Counted from the first letter of the stretch, positions 27,251 through 36,205 are shown. The stretch is 64,000 nt of DNA from Microvirga rosea (GCF_020595095.1 NZ_JAJDOP010000004.1:248001-312000); one strand, 5' to 3'. Notes: a model not told the origin generated them from the sequence alone. Made by a program: numbers and translations.

Positions 27251-28510
27251 TTAGGCGGCCTTCGCCGATGCCTGGTTGCCTCGGTAGATATCCAGGTGCC
27301 GGTCGGCCGTCGTGGTCATCGTCGGAGGGGGCCGAATTCCTTCGACCAGTTTTTCCCAGAGTTGAGGCTCAGTCATCGCCTGCTTCATGGCGCGTGCCAG
27401 TGCGGTCGGATCATCGGGGCGGACATGGATGCCGTCGATCCCGTTGCGCACCGCCTCTGCCATCCCGCCGATACCGCTCACGATCACAGGTCGCCGGTGG
27501 TGGAACGCTTCCTGGAGGACCAAAGGCGCGTTTTCCCACCAGATCGAAGGCATTACGACCCAATCCACGGCCGCCATCAGCCGTGAGATATCGCCCGGAC
27601 GATAGGGCCCGAGGCGGACCACGTGAGGTTCGGTCTCGCCCACAAGGGCATCGACCTCATCCATGAAACTATCGGATTGGAAAGGCGCTCCCCCATGGAG
27701 TCGCAATTCCATCTCACCGGCCTTTTCCGCAAGGAGGCGCTGGACAGCCTTGAGAAGCACAGGCGCTCCCTTCCACGGATTCAGGTTTCCGAAGTATCCG
27801 AAAACCGCACGGCGACCATCCGCCGATGGTCGGTGTGGGGCGATCGGCGCGTCAGGGCGGCCATTCGGAACGACTTCTATTTGACTTTCAGGGATCCCCC
27901 ATTCGACAAATCTCTGCTTGATGAAGCGGCTCGGCGCAATAAACTGGTCGACCTGCGAGAAAAGGGTCTTGACGTATCTTTCCCTGAGCAGAAAGCGATC
28001 CGCGCCAACATCGGGGAAGCAGCCTCTACACCGATTAGGCGATGCACGCTCGCAACGCTCCCTGCCTGTCGTACGCATCATCAGGCCGTCGTGAGCGCAA
28101 ATGGCGTAATAATCATGAAGTGTCATGACGATCCGGGCCTGAGGAAGCAGACGACGTACAATCGCAATGAACTCCACGCCAAGCAGCAGCACGTGATGAA
28201 TGTGCACGATATCGGGCTTGAACTCTTCCAAGAGATTGGTGAGATGCGGAACGACCCCGTAGGTGTCGATCTGGCTCAGATAAAAGTGGTCGAAATGACC
28301 ACTCCATAAGACCACCTCATCAGGCGCATCGGTAACGACCTGAAAGTTGGTACCCGGTCTTGGCTCCCTGTGAACCCGGTTCGTGGCGGCCAAGAACATC
28401 GTTTGGACGCCGTCCCGCGAGCGAAGCTCCTTGAAAAGGTCGTGCGCGAAGATCTCCGTTCCGCCCGGGTGCAGGTCAGGATGATTGTGGGCAACTACGA
28501 GGATCCGCAT
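27251..28510 (-). CDS. GT4-type (GT-B fold) glycosyltransferase
   Basis: This 419-residue enzyme starts at ATG 28510, two bases after the methyltransferase stop; the longer frame to 28582 would overlap that gene. MRILVVAHNHPDLHPGGTEI is the N-lobe loop. A cysteine-rich segment follows (CAHDGLMM through CRGCFPD), then PSRFIKQRFVEWG, YFGNLNPWKGAPVLLKAVQ and the donor block SGIGGMAEAVRNGIDGIHV. It resembles the protein at 22911-24209 across its length, so the two probably arose by duplication within the locus and add related sugars. Confidence 0.92.
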   Translation of the reverse strand: MRILVVAHNHPDLHPGGTEIFAHDLFKELRSRDGVQTMFLAATNRVHREPRPGTNFQVVTDAPDEVVLWSGHFDHFYLSQIDTYGVVPHLTNLLEEFKPDIVHIHHVLLLGVEFIAIVRRLLPQARIVMTLHDYYAICAHDGLMMRTTGRERCERASPNRCRGCFPDVGADRFLLRERYVKTLFSQVDQFIAPSRFIKQRFVEWGIPESQIEVVPNGRPDAPIAPHRPSADGRRAVFGYFGNLNPWKGAPVLLKAVQRLLAEKAGEMELRLHGGAPFQSDSFMDEVDALVGETEPHVVRLGPYRPGDISRLMAAVDWVVMPSIWWENAPLVLQEAFHHRRPVIVSGIGGMAEAVRNGIDGIHVRPDDPTALARAMKQAMTEPQLWEKLVEGIRPPPTMTTTADRHLDIYRGNQASAKAA

Positions 28511-28512
28511 TT

Positions 28513-29349
28513 TCAGCCCAGCTTCTCGGGTACGGTGGCGATGATCACGTCCTGATAGTGCGTGCTCTCGATGCCCCTCCAATGACCCAGGCTGACGCGC
28601 TCGGCATGCAGCCCTGCCTCACGAACCGCATTCTCGACAAGGTTCCGGTTGAATCCGATTGCCGCAAGAGGCGCTGACGGATCGCCATACCATGTCCCGT
28701 CCTCCGTCCCGGGCGTGAATTTCGGCCTTGCGTTCGGTCTTTCGAGATCCTCGCCCATAACGAGAAAGGTCGTCATGAAAAGGCGCCCGCCGGGAGCCAG
28801 CAAGCGTCTGATCTCCCGGGCATAGGCAGATATTTCCGAAATCGGCAGATGCGTCGCAACGGAAACCATTGCGGCGAAGTCGAAGCTGGCGTCGGAGAAT
28901 GGAAGCACCACTTCGTGCCCGCCCAGGGACCCGCCCGGATTGTAAAGCTCATGCGCTAGATCGACCTGACAGAACCGAAACCGGGGGTAGACCGTCGTGA
29001 TGTTCTGAACACACCACTCGATCCCTTCCCTGACCGGGTCGATCCCCTCGTAGCTTCCAGCCTCGCCGTCTAGATACTGTGTCAGCGGAACCGCCATGCG
29101 GCCGATACCACAGCCGATATCGAGCACCCTGTCGGAGCGGCGGAGTCCGCCAAGACGTACGAAGTGTCCGAGATACTCGGCGCCGATCGCACGATAGTCT
29201 CCATCCCCTACGAAGACACTTTGGGGCGCTGGAGCAGGAAGGAAGCGATTGCGCTCGATCATCTCCATCATCTGGGAGAGCCGTTGATCATCGGCCTCGG
29301 AAAGGAGAGGTTTATACGCAGAGACCATGCTGCCGATTTGCGCATTCAT
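28513..29349 (-). CDS. Class I SAM-dependent methyltransferase of the glycan locus
   Basis: This 278-residue cytosolic enzyme has the SAM loop VLDIGCGIGRMAVPL, the acidic block YEGIDPVREGIEW, and the later block LLAPGGRLFMTTFLV. Its start (ATG 29349) overlaps the stop of the large GT2 gene by four bases, and the next GT4 gene follows two bases after its stop. Such tight coupling points to methylation of the same glycan, a common capping or decorating step. The substrate is inferred from position only. Confidence 0.88.
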   Translation of the reverse strand: MNAQIGSMVSAYKPLLSEADDQRLSQMMEMIERNRFLPAPAPQSVFVGDGDYRAIGAEYLGHFVRLGGLRRSDRVLDIGCGIGRMAVPLTQYLDGEAGSYEGIDPVREGIEWCVQNITTVYPRFRFCQVDLAHELYNPGGSLGGHEVVLPFSDASFDFAAMVSVATHLPISEISAYAREIRRLLAPGGRLFMTTFLVMGEDLERPNARPKFTPGTEDGTWYGDPSAPLAAIGFNRNLVENAVREAGLHAERVSLGHWRGIESTHYQDVIIATVPEKLG

Positions 29350-31583
29350 GCTGCTTTGCTCCTTTTGGCGATGCGAACCTGTGTGTTCATGATTTGGGTG
29401 ATCGTTTCTCCCCAACGGGAAGCGTGCAAGGCGCAGTTGTATTGCCAGGCTACTCCCTTCATGTAGTCCATGTTCAACGACATCGACTTGCGCTCGAGAT
29501 GATAGAGCTCGACTTCAGGCGCGTAGAGAATCCTGCGCTCTTCCGACGTGATTTTCAGGCAGAGGTCACTGTCTTCATAATCGCCGATCACATAGTCCTC
29601 TGAAAAGCCGCCCACTTTTTCGAAGAGTGCTCGCGGGGTTACGAGGCACGCGCCGGTAACGGCGGGAACGATCCGCTCCACCAGGGCCGGCGGATAGTTG
29701 CGCGGCAGCCCCTTGAAATAGTGGTGATTGAGCCAACGGCCGCGATGATCCTGCTCGAAATACATACCCGCATGCTGCAGAGATCCATCCTCGAACAAGA
29801 GCTTCGGCCCAACGGCGCCGACCCGCTTTCGAGCGTCAAGGCGAGACACCAGCGCGGGCAACCAGTTCTGAGAGAGCGGTATGATGTCGGAGTTGACGAG
29901 CGCCAACACCTCTGCGCGCGCGAACGATGCGCCGACGTTGCAGGCTCGTGCATAACCGGCATTACGGTCCATGATCAAAAGCGACATCGGGAGCTCATGA
30001 ACCAGGTGGAGCCCTCTCAGAAGGTGCTCGACTTCGACAGCCTGTTCGGGCGAGTCGAGAACATAGATGAGCTCGGCGTTTCTTCTGAACCACGGATCGA
30101 TCGCAAAGGCCGCGATTTGAAACCGCAGGAAGTCCAGCGCCTTATAGAGCGGAATTACGACCGAGACTCTCGGCCGCGCCGGAGGCGAGCCTATCTGGCG
30201 GATTTCGGGGCGGCTGGCGGGCGACTGCACGCGCTCGTGCAGATTGACGATAACGGGTTTGAGAACCTCGTCGAGCAGCTTCTCGTCCACATGCTGCGGG
30301 GGAACCGCTCGAAGCGCAGCCGCTCGTGCTCCCGCCGGGTCCAGCGGCTGCGGTGCCGGTACGAGCATATGATATGCGCCGGAATTCAGGAGAAGGCGGA
30401 ACCGGGGCTGGAGGACGGGCGCTGCTCCGCCGACGGAAGGTGCAAGAGCTGCAAATCCTGTGGCGCCTACTTGACCTGCGCCGCCCTCAACTCCGACCGC
30501 GACCGGATACCGTCGCAAGCTTGAAGTCATGTCGTGAACCGTGCCGTCCCGACCGACCGCGGCAATTCCGGCAACAAGATTCAGGGGGTCGCGATACCAC
30601 CCTGACACGAGGGTTCCCGCCGCGGTTGAGAGAGCGCAGGTGATCTCCGCCGCCAATCCCGACGGTCCGGAACTGACTCGCTGGCGTTCGAGCGGAGCAC
30701 CGATTTGAGCCTCGATAGCGGCTGCCATTCCCTTTGGCGCGAACCCGGCCAGCTCGATCAACAAGTGCTCGCGCAATGCGACCGCACGTTTCGCATGGTC
30801 CCTGAGCCAGCTGACGAGACTCGGAGGCTTCTTCGATGGCGCGGCCAGAAGGCAGGCGTGGATTCCATCGGTGCCGATAAAGATGAGCTGGGCCCGTTGG
30901 CCGCTCATATCGCTCTCCGAAACCAGCAAGTGAAAAATCTCGCGTCCTTTTGCCAAAACGGTTCGGTACGGCTCCCCTCTCAGGCGTGCGACACCATGTC
31001 GGCTGAGACGATACACGGCGTTCACCTTACCGACGGACACAGCAAGAGGGGCTTGTACGAGGGCGATATCGTCGACTGTTCTCGCAACGATCGTCGCGGG
31101 AGGAACCGCCCTTTCACCTCTGTGAAGGAGAGCTGAAAGGATGCGCAGGAATGTGGTGCTTCGTTGAAGCCGGAAGAGGCTGCTCCATAGTGTGACGAAG
31201 GTCGACGTCAACGTTGCGGCCGCGTGCTCCTCGAGGTCCCTCAGAAGCCCTGCTGCGTCTGCGGTCGGCATGGCGGCCGATGGTGCGAGGGTCAACTGAG
31301 CCTGCGAACCGAGGGCGCCGGTTGACAACTCAATCTGGAGTGGTGACTCATCGACTAACTTCAATGCCCAGAGGAGTCTCGTGCCTCCGTCTTTCCGCTC
31401 CAGACGCAATGACGCGGTGCGAGCAACGACGGCACCTGCGGCAACCGAGAGCGTAGCAGCCCCTCTTACCGTTTCGGGAACATCCCATAGGATAAGCGCG
31501 GTGCCGATGCCGAGAAGGCTGACATGCAACTCCCCTTCACTTACATCAGATTGAGATGTCTTAGAGATATCAAGCAGCGCCAT
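29346..31583 (-). CDS. Large GT2-family glycosyltransferase with N-terminal accessory region
   Basis: This 745-residue protein has an accessory region of about 470 residues, including a Gly-Trp module (GTLVSGWYRDPLNLVAGIAA). A GT-A domain follows, starting RVSVVIPLYKALDFLRFQIA. The metal site LVNSDIIPLS (Asn564-Ser-Asp566) and the late block GDYEDSDLCLKI carry the residues expected for donor binding and catalysis, unlike the paralogue at 24206. There is no membrane span, so the enzyme acts in the cytosol or at the inner membrane face. It is the first glycosyltransferase after the RTX gene. Confidence 0.88.
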   Translation of the reverse strand: MALLDISKTSQSDVSEGELHVSLLGIGTALILWDVPETVRGAATLSVAAGAVVARTASLRLERKDGGTRLLWALKLVDESPLQIELSTGALGSQAQLTLAPSAAMPTADAAGLLRDLEEHAAATLTSTFVTLWSSLFRLQRSTTFLRILSALLHRGERAVPPATIVARTVDDIALVQAPLAVSVGKVNAVYRLSRHGVARLRGEPYRTVLAKGREIFHLLVSESDMSGQRAQLIFIGTDGIHACLLAAPSKKPPSLVSWLRDHAKRAVALREHLLIELAGFAPKGMAAAIEAQIGAPLERQRVSSGPSGLAAEITCALSTAAGTLVSGWYRDPLNLVAGIAAVGRDGTVHDMTSSLRRYPVAVGVEGGAGQVGATGFAALAPSVGGAAPVLQPRFRLLLNSGAYHMLVPAPQPLDPAGARAAALRAVPPQHVDEKLLDEVLKPVIVNLHERVQSPASRPEIRQIGSPPARPRVSVVIPLYKALDFLRFQIAAFAIDPWFRRNAELIYVLDSPEQAVEVEHLLRGLHLVHELPMSLLIMDRNAGYARACNVGASFARAEVLALVNSDIIPLSQNWLPALVSRLDARKRVGAVGPKLLFEDGSLQHAGMYFEQDHRGRWLNHHYFKGLPRNYPPALVERIVPAVTGACLVTPRALFEKVGGFSEDYVIGDYEDSDLCLKITSEERRILYAPEVELYHLERKSMSLNMDYMKGVAWQYNCALHASRWGETITQIMNTQVRIAKRSKAA

Positions 31584-31607
31584 ACTTAATCAGAGCCTTA
31601 GAGAATG

Positions 31608-31633
31608 GGCGCTGCAGACTTTGCTGCAGCGCC
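31608..31633 (-). terminator. 10-bp hairpin just after the RTX gene
   Basis: GGCGCTGCAG (608-617) and CTGCAGCGCC (624-633) form a perfect stem with a 6-base loop, seven bases after the RTX stop on the minus strand. A T-run is missing (CATTCTCTAAGG follows). It probably reduces read-through into the glycosyltransferases or stabilises the RTX message, allowing much more RTX protein than enzyme. Confidence 0.6.
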
Positions 31634-31640
31634 TTTCGCC

Positions 31641-32381
31641 TTAATGGACGGAGAAGTAGTCGTTCGGATTGCTCTGAACGTCTTCGGCGTTGACATTGAC
31701 AAGCGTGACCGAGTCGCCATTCCCAAGGTCGACAAGCGTGTTTCCACCGACTTGGTGGACACGGCTCGCGATATCCTCGACGGAAGCGATATCCGTGCCG
31801 TTGATGCCCTTCGAGATTTGGAGCAGATCCTCCCCGACCTTGAAGTCCATAACGACGTCGTTTCCGCCACCGCCGGAGAACACGAAAACATCCTGCCCGG
31901 AATTGCCGTGGAGAATGTCGTCGCCGGCTCCGCCCTGCAGAATGTCGTCGCCGGAACCACCCCGGAGCACGTCATCTCCAGCTCCGCCTTGCAACAGATC
32001 ATTGCCGGAATTGCCGTCGAGGATGTCGTTTCCGTCTCCACCTTGAACGACATCGTTGCCATTCCCGCCGCGGAGGTAGTCGTCGCCTGCCCCGCCCTGC
32101 AACACATCGTCCCCGTTACCGCCGAACAGGATGTCGTCGCCTGCTCCGCCTTGGACGACATCGTTGTTGTTGCCGCCGAAAAGGGTGTCGTTGCCGGTGC
32201 CGCCGAACAGCGCATCTTCGCCTTCGCCGCCGAAAAGAAGGTCATCACCTTCGCCGCCGAACAGCGCGTCGCCGCCGCCGCCGCCGAAGAGGAAATCATC
32301 CCCGCCGTTGCCGAAAATCACATCCGGCGAATGGGTACCGTGAAGAGTGTCGTGATAGGCACCGCCCTCGAGAGTTGCCAT
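31641..32381 (-). CDS. RTX (hemolysin-type) calcium-binding repeat protein
   Basis: This 246-residue protein is almost entirely glycine- and aspartate-rich nonapeptide repeats, about 16 in a row (FGGEGDDLL, FGGTGNDTL, QGGAGDDIL and similar), residues about 18-165. The repeats fold into a parallel beta roll when Ca2+ binds outside the cell. The C-terminal 80 residues (QDVFVFSGGGGNDVVMDFKV onward, ending YFSVH) are the type I secretion targeting region of the family. There is no N-terminal signal peptide. It has no toxin, protease or lipase domain, so a structural or adhesive surface role is more likely. GGAG lies ten bases before ATG 32381. The secretion genes lie directly upstream. Confidence 0.93.
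   Translation of the reverse strand: MATLEGGAYHDTLHGTHSPDVIFGNGGDDFLFGGGGGDALFGGEGDDLLFGGEGEDALFGGTGNDTLFGGNNNDVVQGGAGDDILFGGNGDDVLQGGAGDDYLRGGNGNDVVQGGDGNDILDGNSGNDLLQGGAGDDVLRGGSGDDILQGGAGDDILHGNSGQDVFVFSGGGGNDVVMDFKVGEDLLQISKGINGTDIASVEDIASRVHQVGGNTLVDLGNGDSVTLVNVNAEDVQSNPNDYFSVH
31886..32330 (-). repeat. Degenerate 27-bp tandem repeats encoding RTX nonapeptides
   Basis: The DNA of the RTX region repeats with a 27-base period, matching the nine-residue unit. Individual copies differ at several positions but share blocks such as GGCGGNNNCGGNGACGANNT. Copy number could change by slipped-strand events, which would shorten or lengthen the beta roll without a frameshift. Confidence 0.75.
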
Positions 32382-32813
32382 ACCTGTCTCCTTGCTGCTT
32401 GGGCCGTTGAGAACAGCCCATCGAATGGAAGAGGTGAATCGAAGCGGTCGAACCGGCTTTTCCGACAGAGGAGCACGGCGTCATAGCGCCCCTGTTCGCC
32501 GCACCGCAACATTGCGAGAGGTGCACTGATTTGTAAAGTCTGATCTCAAATAAATCTGAGATTTTATTTAAGTATTACTGTAGCCGTATTAAGTTATTGT
32601 TTTAAATCGATAGCAACTACGAAGTATTTATTTTTTAGTTCGAATTTCGAATTACATGAAAATATCTCATAAGTTGCCGACATTTAGCACCTGCGATACG
32701 ATCTCGCGGCAGCGCACAATCCACGAACCGAACGCGGGCATACGCAGTTCTCAGCGAGCCACGGAGGACTGTCTTAAGTGCTTGGGTTCAGGCGGTGGGT
32801 TCTGTGTTCACGT
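32382..32813. other. AT-rich leader of the RTX gene
   Basis: No gene is supported in these 432 bases between the HlyD-type gene and the RTX gene. The stretch 32530-32665 is strikingly AT-rich for this genome (long A/T runs around 32535-32640) and holds the inverted repeat at 32636-32654. The RTX gene therefore probably has its own promoter and a long leader instead of being transcribed only from the secretion genes. AT-rich DNA of this kind is also the usual target of Ros/MucR proteins. Confidence 0.6.
32636..32654. promoter_or_regulatory. Candidate MarR operator in RTX leader
   Basis: TAGTTCGAA-T-TTCGAATTA is an imperfect inverted repeat (one mismatch between the arms). It differs by one base from the perfect copy at 36163-36181 in front of the MarR-type gene. 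The 16-base core TAGTTCGAATTTCGAA is identical in both. It lies about 255 bases before the RTX start, in the most AT-rich part of the leader. Confidence 0.7.
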
Positions 32814-34199
32814 TCATTCTTCTCGGAATGCCCGGTTGAAGCTCTCGGTGATGGGCGCGAGGAGGTAGTCAACCGCTCTACGAGGCTTATTGAGAATGAG
32901 AATCTCGGCCGGCATCCCCGGATAGAGCTTGATATTGTCATTCCTGGACAGACTCTCAGGCTCAATCGAGGCGCGAACGACATAAAAGGCGGATTCGTTT
33001 CGTTCATCCACCTGTTGATCCGCCGACAGGTAGGTCAGCGTCCCGGACAGAGGCGCTGTGCTGCGGTTGTTGTAGGCCGTGAGCCTGACTTGAACCGGCG
33101 CCCCCGGACGAACGGAGTCGATGTCACGAAGGCCGACTTTCGCCTCAATGATCAGCGGCTCGTGCTCAGGAACGATTTCCAAGATAGGTTGGCCCGGAGC
33201 TATGACGCCCCCCGGAGTTCGCGTCTTGATATTCGTCACGACCCCGGCCTGAGGCGAAACGATTTCGATTCTCCGGAGAACGTCGCTGGCAGACGTCATG
33301 CGTTCGATCGTGTCGGCGAGTTCAAGCTGTGCCGCCTGTAAATCGGCTGCGACCTGCTGCTGGAAATCGTTCTCGATCGACAGGATCTCAAGCTCCGCCG
33401 CCGCCTTGGCCTGCTCGGCCTTGGCTTTGCGCGAGACGAGCTCGGCGGCTCTTCCGATGAGTTCGCTTTCTCGCGTTTGAAGTTCCGTCAGACGTGGACG
33501 TGGGGCGTAGCCCTTTTCGACAAGGGTCGCGATGGCATTGAGCTCACGTCCGAGCAGCTCCGTTTGACGAGCGTTTGCCTGCGTCTGAGCATCCACTGAT
33601 TTGAGTTCGGCTTCCTGCTGCTCGACCGTCTTGCGCTGGATGTCGACCCTTCGGGCGAACATTTCGCGCCGTGACAGAAAGACGTTTCGCTCCGCTCGCA
33701 CGACCTCCTCGGCGATGGGGCTGGGCGAGCTCGTCACATAGCTCGGAAAAGCGAGTTCGTTGTCCCGAACCTGTTCGGCCCGCAGGCGGACAAGCCGCGC
33801 CTCAAGACCCAAGCGCTTGGCGCGCAATTGCTCCAGCTCAGCCTTCGCGCGCGTATCGTCGAGCTGGATGAGGGGCTGTCCAGCCTGCACCACATCACCT
33901 TCCTGTACGAGAAGCGTCTTGAGAATTCCGCCCTCCAGATGACTGACGGTCTTACGCTTCGAGTCGACGATAACCGTCCCGTTTGCGATGGCCGCGCTGT
34001 CGAGATGAGCCGCGAAGGCCCAGCCGACGAAACCTCCGACCCCGACGAGAATCGCCACCAGCCCCGCCACGAACGGCGTGCGCAGCGAGGGTCCGGCCTG
34101 CTCTTCGGTCTCCCAGCGTTCAACCCAGTTTCGCTGGGGGTCCTTGATCGGCGCGACAGGGACAGGACGCTTCTGGACAAGGATTTCAGTGCTTCCCAC
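32814..34199 (-). CDS. HlyD/PrtE-type membrane fusion protein of type I secretion
   Basis: This periplasmic adaptor of about 461 residues links the inner-membrane ABC exporter to an outer-membrane TolC-like channel. It has one N-terminal membrane span (FVAGLVAILVGVGGFVGWAF), the lipoyl-type half motifs around KTVSHLEGGILKTLLVQEGD and PLIQLDDT, a long coiled-coil hairpin (about residues 120-270), and the C-terminal beta domain ending AVDYLLAPITESFNRAFREE. The start is set at GTG 34199, nine bases after GGGAG, overlapping the ABC gene by 14 bases. No TolC homologue is in the window. Confidence 0.9.
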   Translation of the reverse strand: MGSTEILVQKRPVPVAPIKDPQRNWVERWETEEQAGPSLRTPFVAGLVAILVGVGGFVGWAFAAHLDSAAIANGTVIVDSKRKTVSHLEGGILKTLLVQEGDVVQAGQPLIQLDDTRAKAELEQLRAKRLGLEARLVRLRAEQVRDNELAFPSYVTSSPSPIAEEVVRAERNVFLSRREMFARRVDIQRKTVEQQEAELKSVDAQTQANARQTELLGRELNAIATLVEKGYAPRPRLTELQTRESELIGRAAELVSRKAKAEQAKAAAELEILSIENDFQQQVAADLQAAQLELADTIERMTSASDVLRRIEIVSPQAGVVTNIKTRTPGGVIAPGQPILEIVPEHEPLIIEAKVGLRDIDSVRPGAPVQVRLTAYNNRSTAPLSGTLTYLSADQQVDERNESAFYVVRASIEPESLSRNDNIKLYPGMPAEILILNKPRRAVDYLLAPITESFNRAFREE

Positions 34200-35949
34200 G
34201 AGGAGTTTCTCCCTGGATCGCCCGAACGGCATGAGCCGGAACGGGCTTTGTAACCTTCGTGTCTCGATCGTTGATGCCAACGATGTCTGCACGGGGCCCG
34301 AACTGAGCCACGCGACCGTCCTGTAGGACCAGAAGTTTATCGACAACCTGCATGATTGATGGACGATGGGCGATCAGAATAACGATCGCACCGTCTGCCC
34401 TCGCCGCCTCGATCGCGCGAATAAGGGCCCTTTCACCTTCCGTATCCAGGTTCGCGTTGGGTTCATCCAGCACGATGAGCCGCGGTCTCCCATAAAGGGC
34501 GCGGGCGAGACCGATGCGTTGCCTTTGGCCGCCCGATAGAACAAAGTTTCCGTCTCCGAGCCGCGTGTCATATCCAAGCGGAAAGCGTCCGATCATGGCG
34601 TGCACGTCGGCGAGGCGAGCGGCGTCCAGCACCAGACGCGGATCCGCCTCCTTCATTCGCGCAATATTCTCTCGAATTGTGCCGTCCAGAAGCGATACCG
34701 CCTGGGGAAGGTATCCTACCATCTCGCCGAAGGACTCGCGCTCCCAGAGAAAGACGTTGTGCCCGTCGAGATAGATTCCTCCCGTCGTAGGCTTGAGAAC
34801 GCCAACCAGCAAACGCGCGAGGGTAGATTTTCCGGCCGCCGAGGGACCAATTATTCCCAACACTTCGCCAGGAGAAAGGGAAAACGAGACCCCCTTCAGG
34901 ATCGGTACGTCTGAACCGGAAGCCGCATAGACCAGCCGATCGATCGTCAGATCTCCAGATGTGGCCGGCGTCGGCTGCGTGTCCCGCCGCGGCGTCTCTT
35001 TCTCGAGAAGATCACAGACGCGCGTCCATGCGGCGGCAGCGAGGACCCATTGGCGCCACCCATCGACCATCGAGTCGAATGGGAGGAGAAGGCGGCCCAT
35101 GATGATGCTGGATGCGACCATGGAGCCTGGGCTGACTTCCTGTCGAATGACGAGAATGGCCCCTGTCGACATCACGGCGATCTGCATCATGTATCGACAG
35201 GTTCGTGTCAGCGACGATAAAGCACGGCCCCGTTTCGTCGCGACATCCAAGAGATCCTGCGCCATAAGCTGAGCACCGCGCCAGCGCCTGGCCAACGCAG
35301 GAAGCATCCCCATGGCTTCGATGGCCTCCGCGTGGCGGAGACTGGCACTCATATCGCCGATCCCTTGAATCGCAGCCTCATTCGCTCTTTTGAGGACCCG
35401 CCGTGTCAGAAGGTCAGAGACCAGGCTCAGAACGACGATCAAAACTGCCGAGACCAGGGCAACCAATCCGTAGAGCGGATGCAGTGCGAAGAGGACCGCC
35501 AGAAAGATCGGGCACCAAATGGCTTCCAAGGGAACGCTGATGGCGTTGCCGGTCACGAAGGACCGAAGATCATTGAGATCGCGGATCGCTTGGCCCGCCC
35601 TTCCGCTTCCCTGATGGATGGAGGCCGTGACTGCCGCTTGCAAAACCGGCAGATTGAGGCGGCGCAGAAGAAGGCTGCCCATCACCTGAAATGTCAGAGC
35701 CCGGATGTAATCGAGAATTCCAAAAAGAACCAATCCTACGACAGCGACAACGATCAGCATGGTGAGCGTGTCAACGCTTTGACTGTTCACCACACGATCA
35801 TGCACCTGCAGCATGAACAGGGGGACGGTCAGTTGAAGGATATTGATGATGGCACTCAGAAGGCCCGCATACACGAGACCGATCATGAATGCCTTACGGC
35901 CGCGATGGACGAGATTCGCGGCAGCCGGGGAGATAGTCGCCTTGTTCAT
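34186..35949 (-). CDS. Type I secretion ABC transporter, PrtD type
   Basis: This inner-membrane exporter of about 587 residues fuses a six-span membrane domain with an ATPase. It shows Walker A GPSAAGKST, the Q-loop region VGYLPQAVSLLDGTI, the signature [15 protein letters not shown] and Walker B LIVLDEPNANLD, followed by the switch histidine in IAHRPS. There is no N-terminal C39 peptidase, which places it with PrtD/HasD-type exporters for RTX proteins. The start is uncertain: ATG 36009, 35958 or 35949 are in frame; the shortest best fits the family. It is the first gene of the RTX/glycan locus and is divergent from the MarR-type gene. Confidence 0.92.
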   Translation of the reverse strand: MNKATISPAAANLVHRGRKAFMIGLVYAGLLSAIINILQLTVPLFMLQVHDRVVNSQSVDTLTMLIVVAVVGLVLFGILDYIRALTFQVMGSLLLRRLNLPVLQAAVTASIHQGSGRAGQAIRDLNDLRSFVTGNAISVPLEAIWCPIFLAVLFALHPLYGLVALVSAVLIVVLSLVSDLLTRRVLKRANEAAIQGIGDMSASLRHAEAIEAMGMLPALARRWRGAQLMAQDLLDVATKRGRALSSLTRTCRYMMQIAVMSTGAILVIRQEVSPGSMVASSIIMGRLLLPFDSMVDGWRQWVLAAAAWTRVCDLLEKETPRRDTQPTPATSGDLTIDRLVYAASGSDVPILKGVSFSLSPGEVLGIIGPSAAGKSTLARLLVGVLKPTTGGIYLDGHNVFLWERESFGEMVGYLPQAVSLLDGTIRENIARMKEADPRLVLDAARLADVHAMIGRFPLGYDTRLGDGNFVLSGGQRQRIGLARALYGRPRLIVLDEPNANLDTEGERALIRAIEAARADGAIVILIAHRPSIMQVVDKLLVLQDGRVAQFGPRADIVGINDRDTKVTKPVPAHAVRAIQGETPRGKH

Positions 35950-36162
35950 GCGGACCATTCCTGCAACGATTTGTTCGACGAAAATATGACGGAGAGAGTA
36001 ATCATTCATCCCGGCAGGGATTAATGTGTGACTGCTTTACATATAAGCAAATCTCTATACCATCATATGTGGAACTTACGGAATGTCACCCTAGAATAAG
36101 CATTCCCCTTACAAAACAACAGAACACTACAACTTATAAGTTTAGGGAAAACGTCTTAGAAA

Positions 36163-36181
36163 TAGTTCGAATTTCGAACTA
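36163..36181. promoter_or_regulatory. Perfect 19-bp inverted repeat, candidate MarR operator
   Basis: TAGTTCGAA-T-TTCGAACTA has nine-base arms and a single central base. It ends 24 bases before the start of the MarR-type gene and lies in the divergent region shared with the PrtD-type gene. Size and symmetry suit a dimeric winged-helix repressor. A near-identical copy lies in the RTX leader at 32636-32654. Confidence 0.75.
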
Positions 36182-36205
36182 ATCACTAGCGTGACAGGAG
36201 ACGGT

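Noticed and set aside
31886..32330. Regularly spaced repeats that could suggest a CRISPR array
   Set aside because: The 27-base period is contiguous with no unique spacers and encodes RTX nonapeptides.
31605..32486. Repetitive plus-strand open frame with Val/Ala/Ile-rich repeats
   Set aside because: It is the complement of the RTX repeat gene; its periodicity only mirrors the nonapeptide code.
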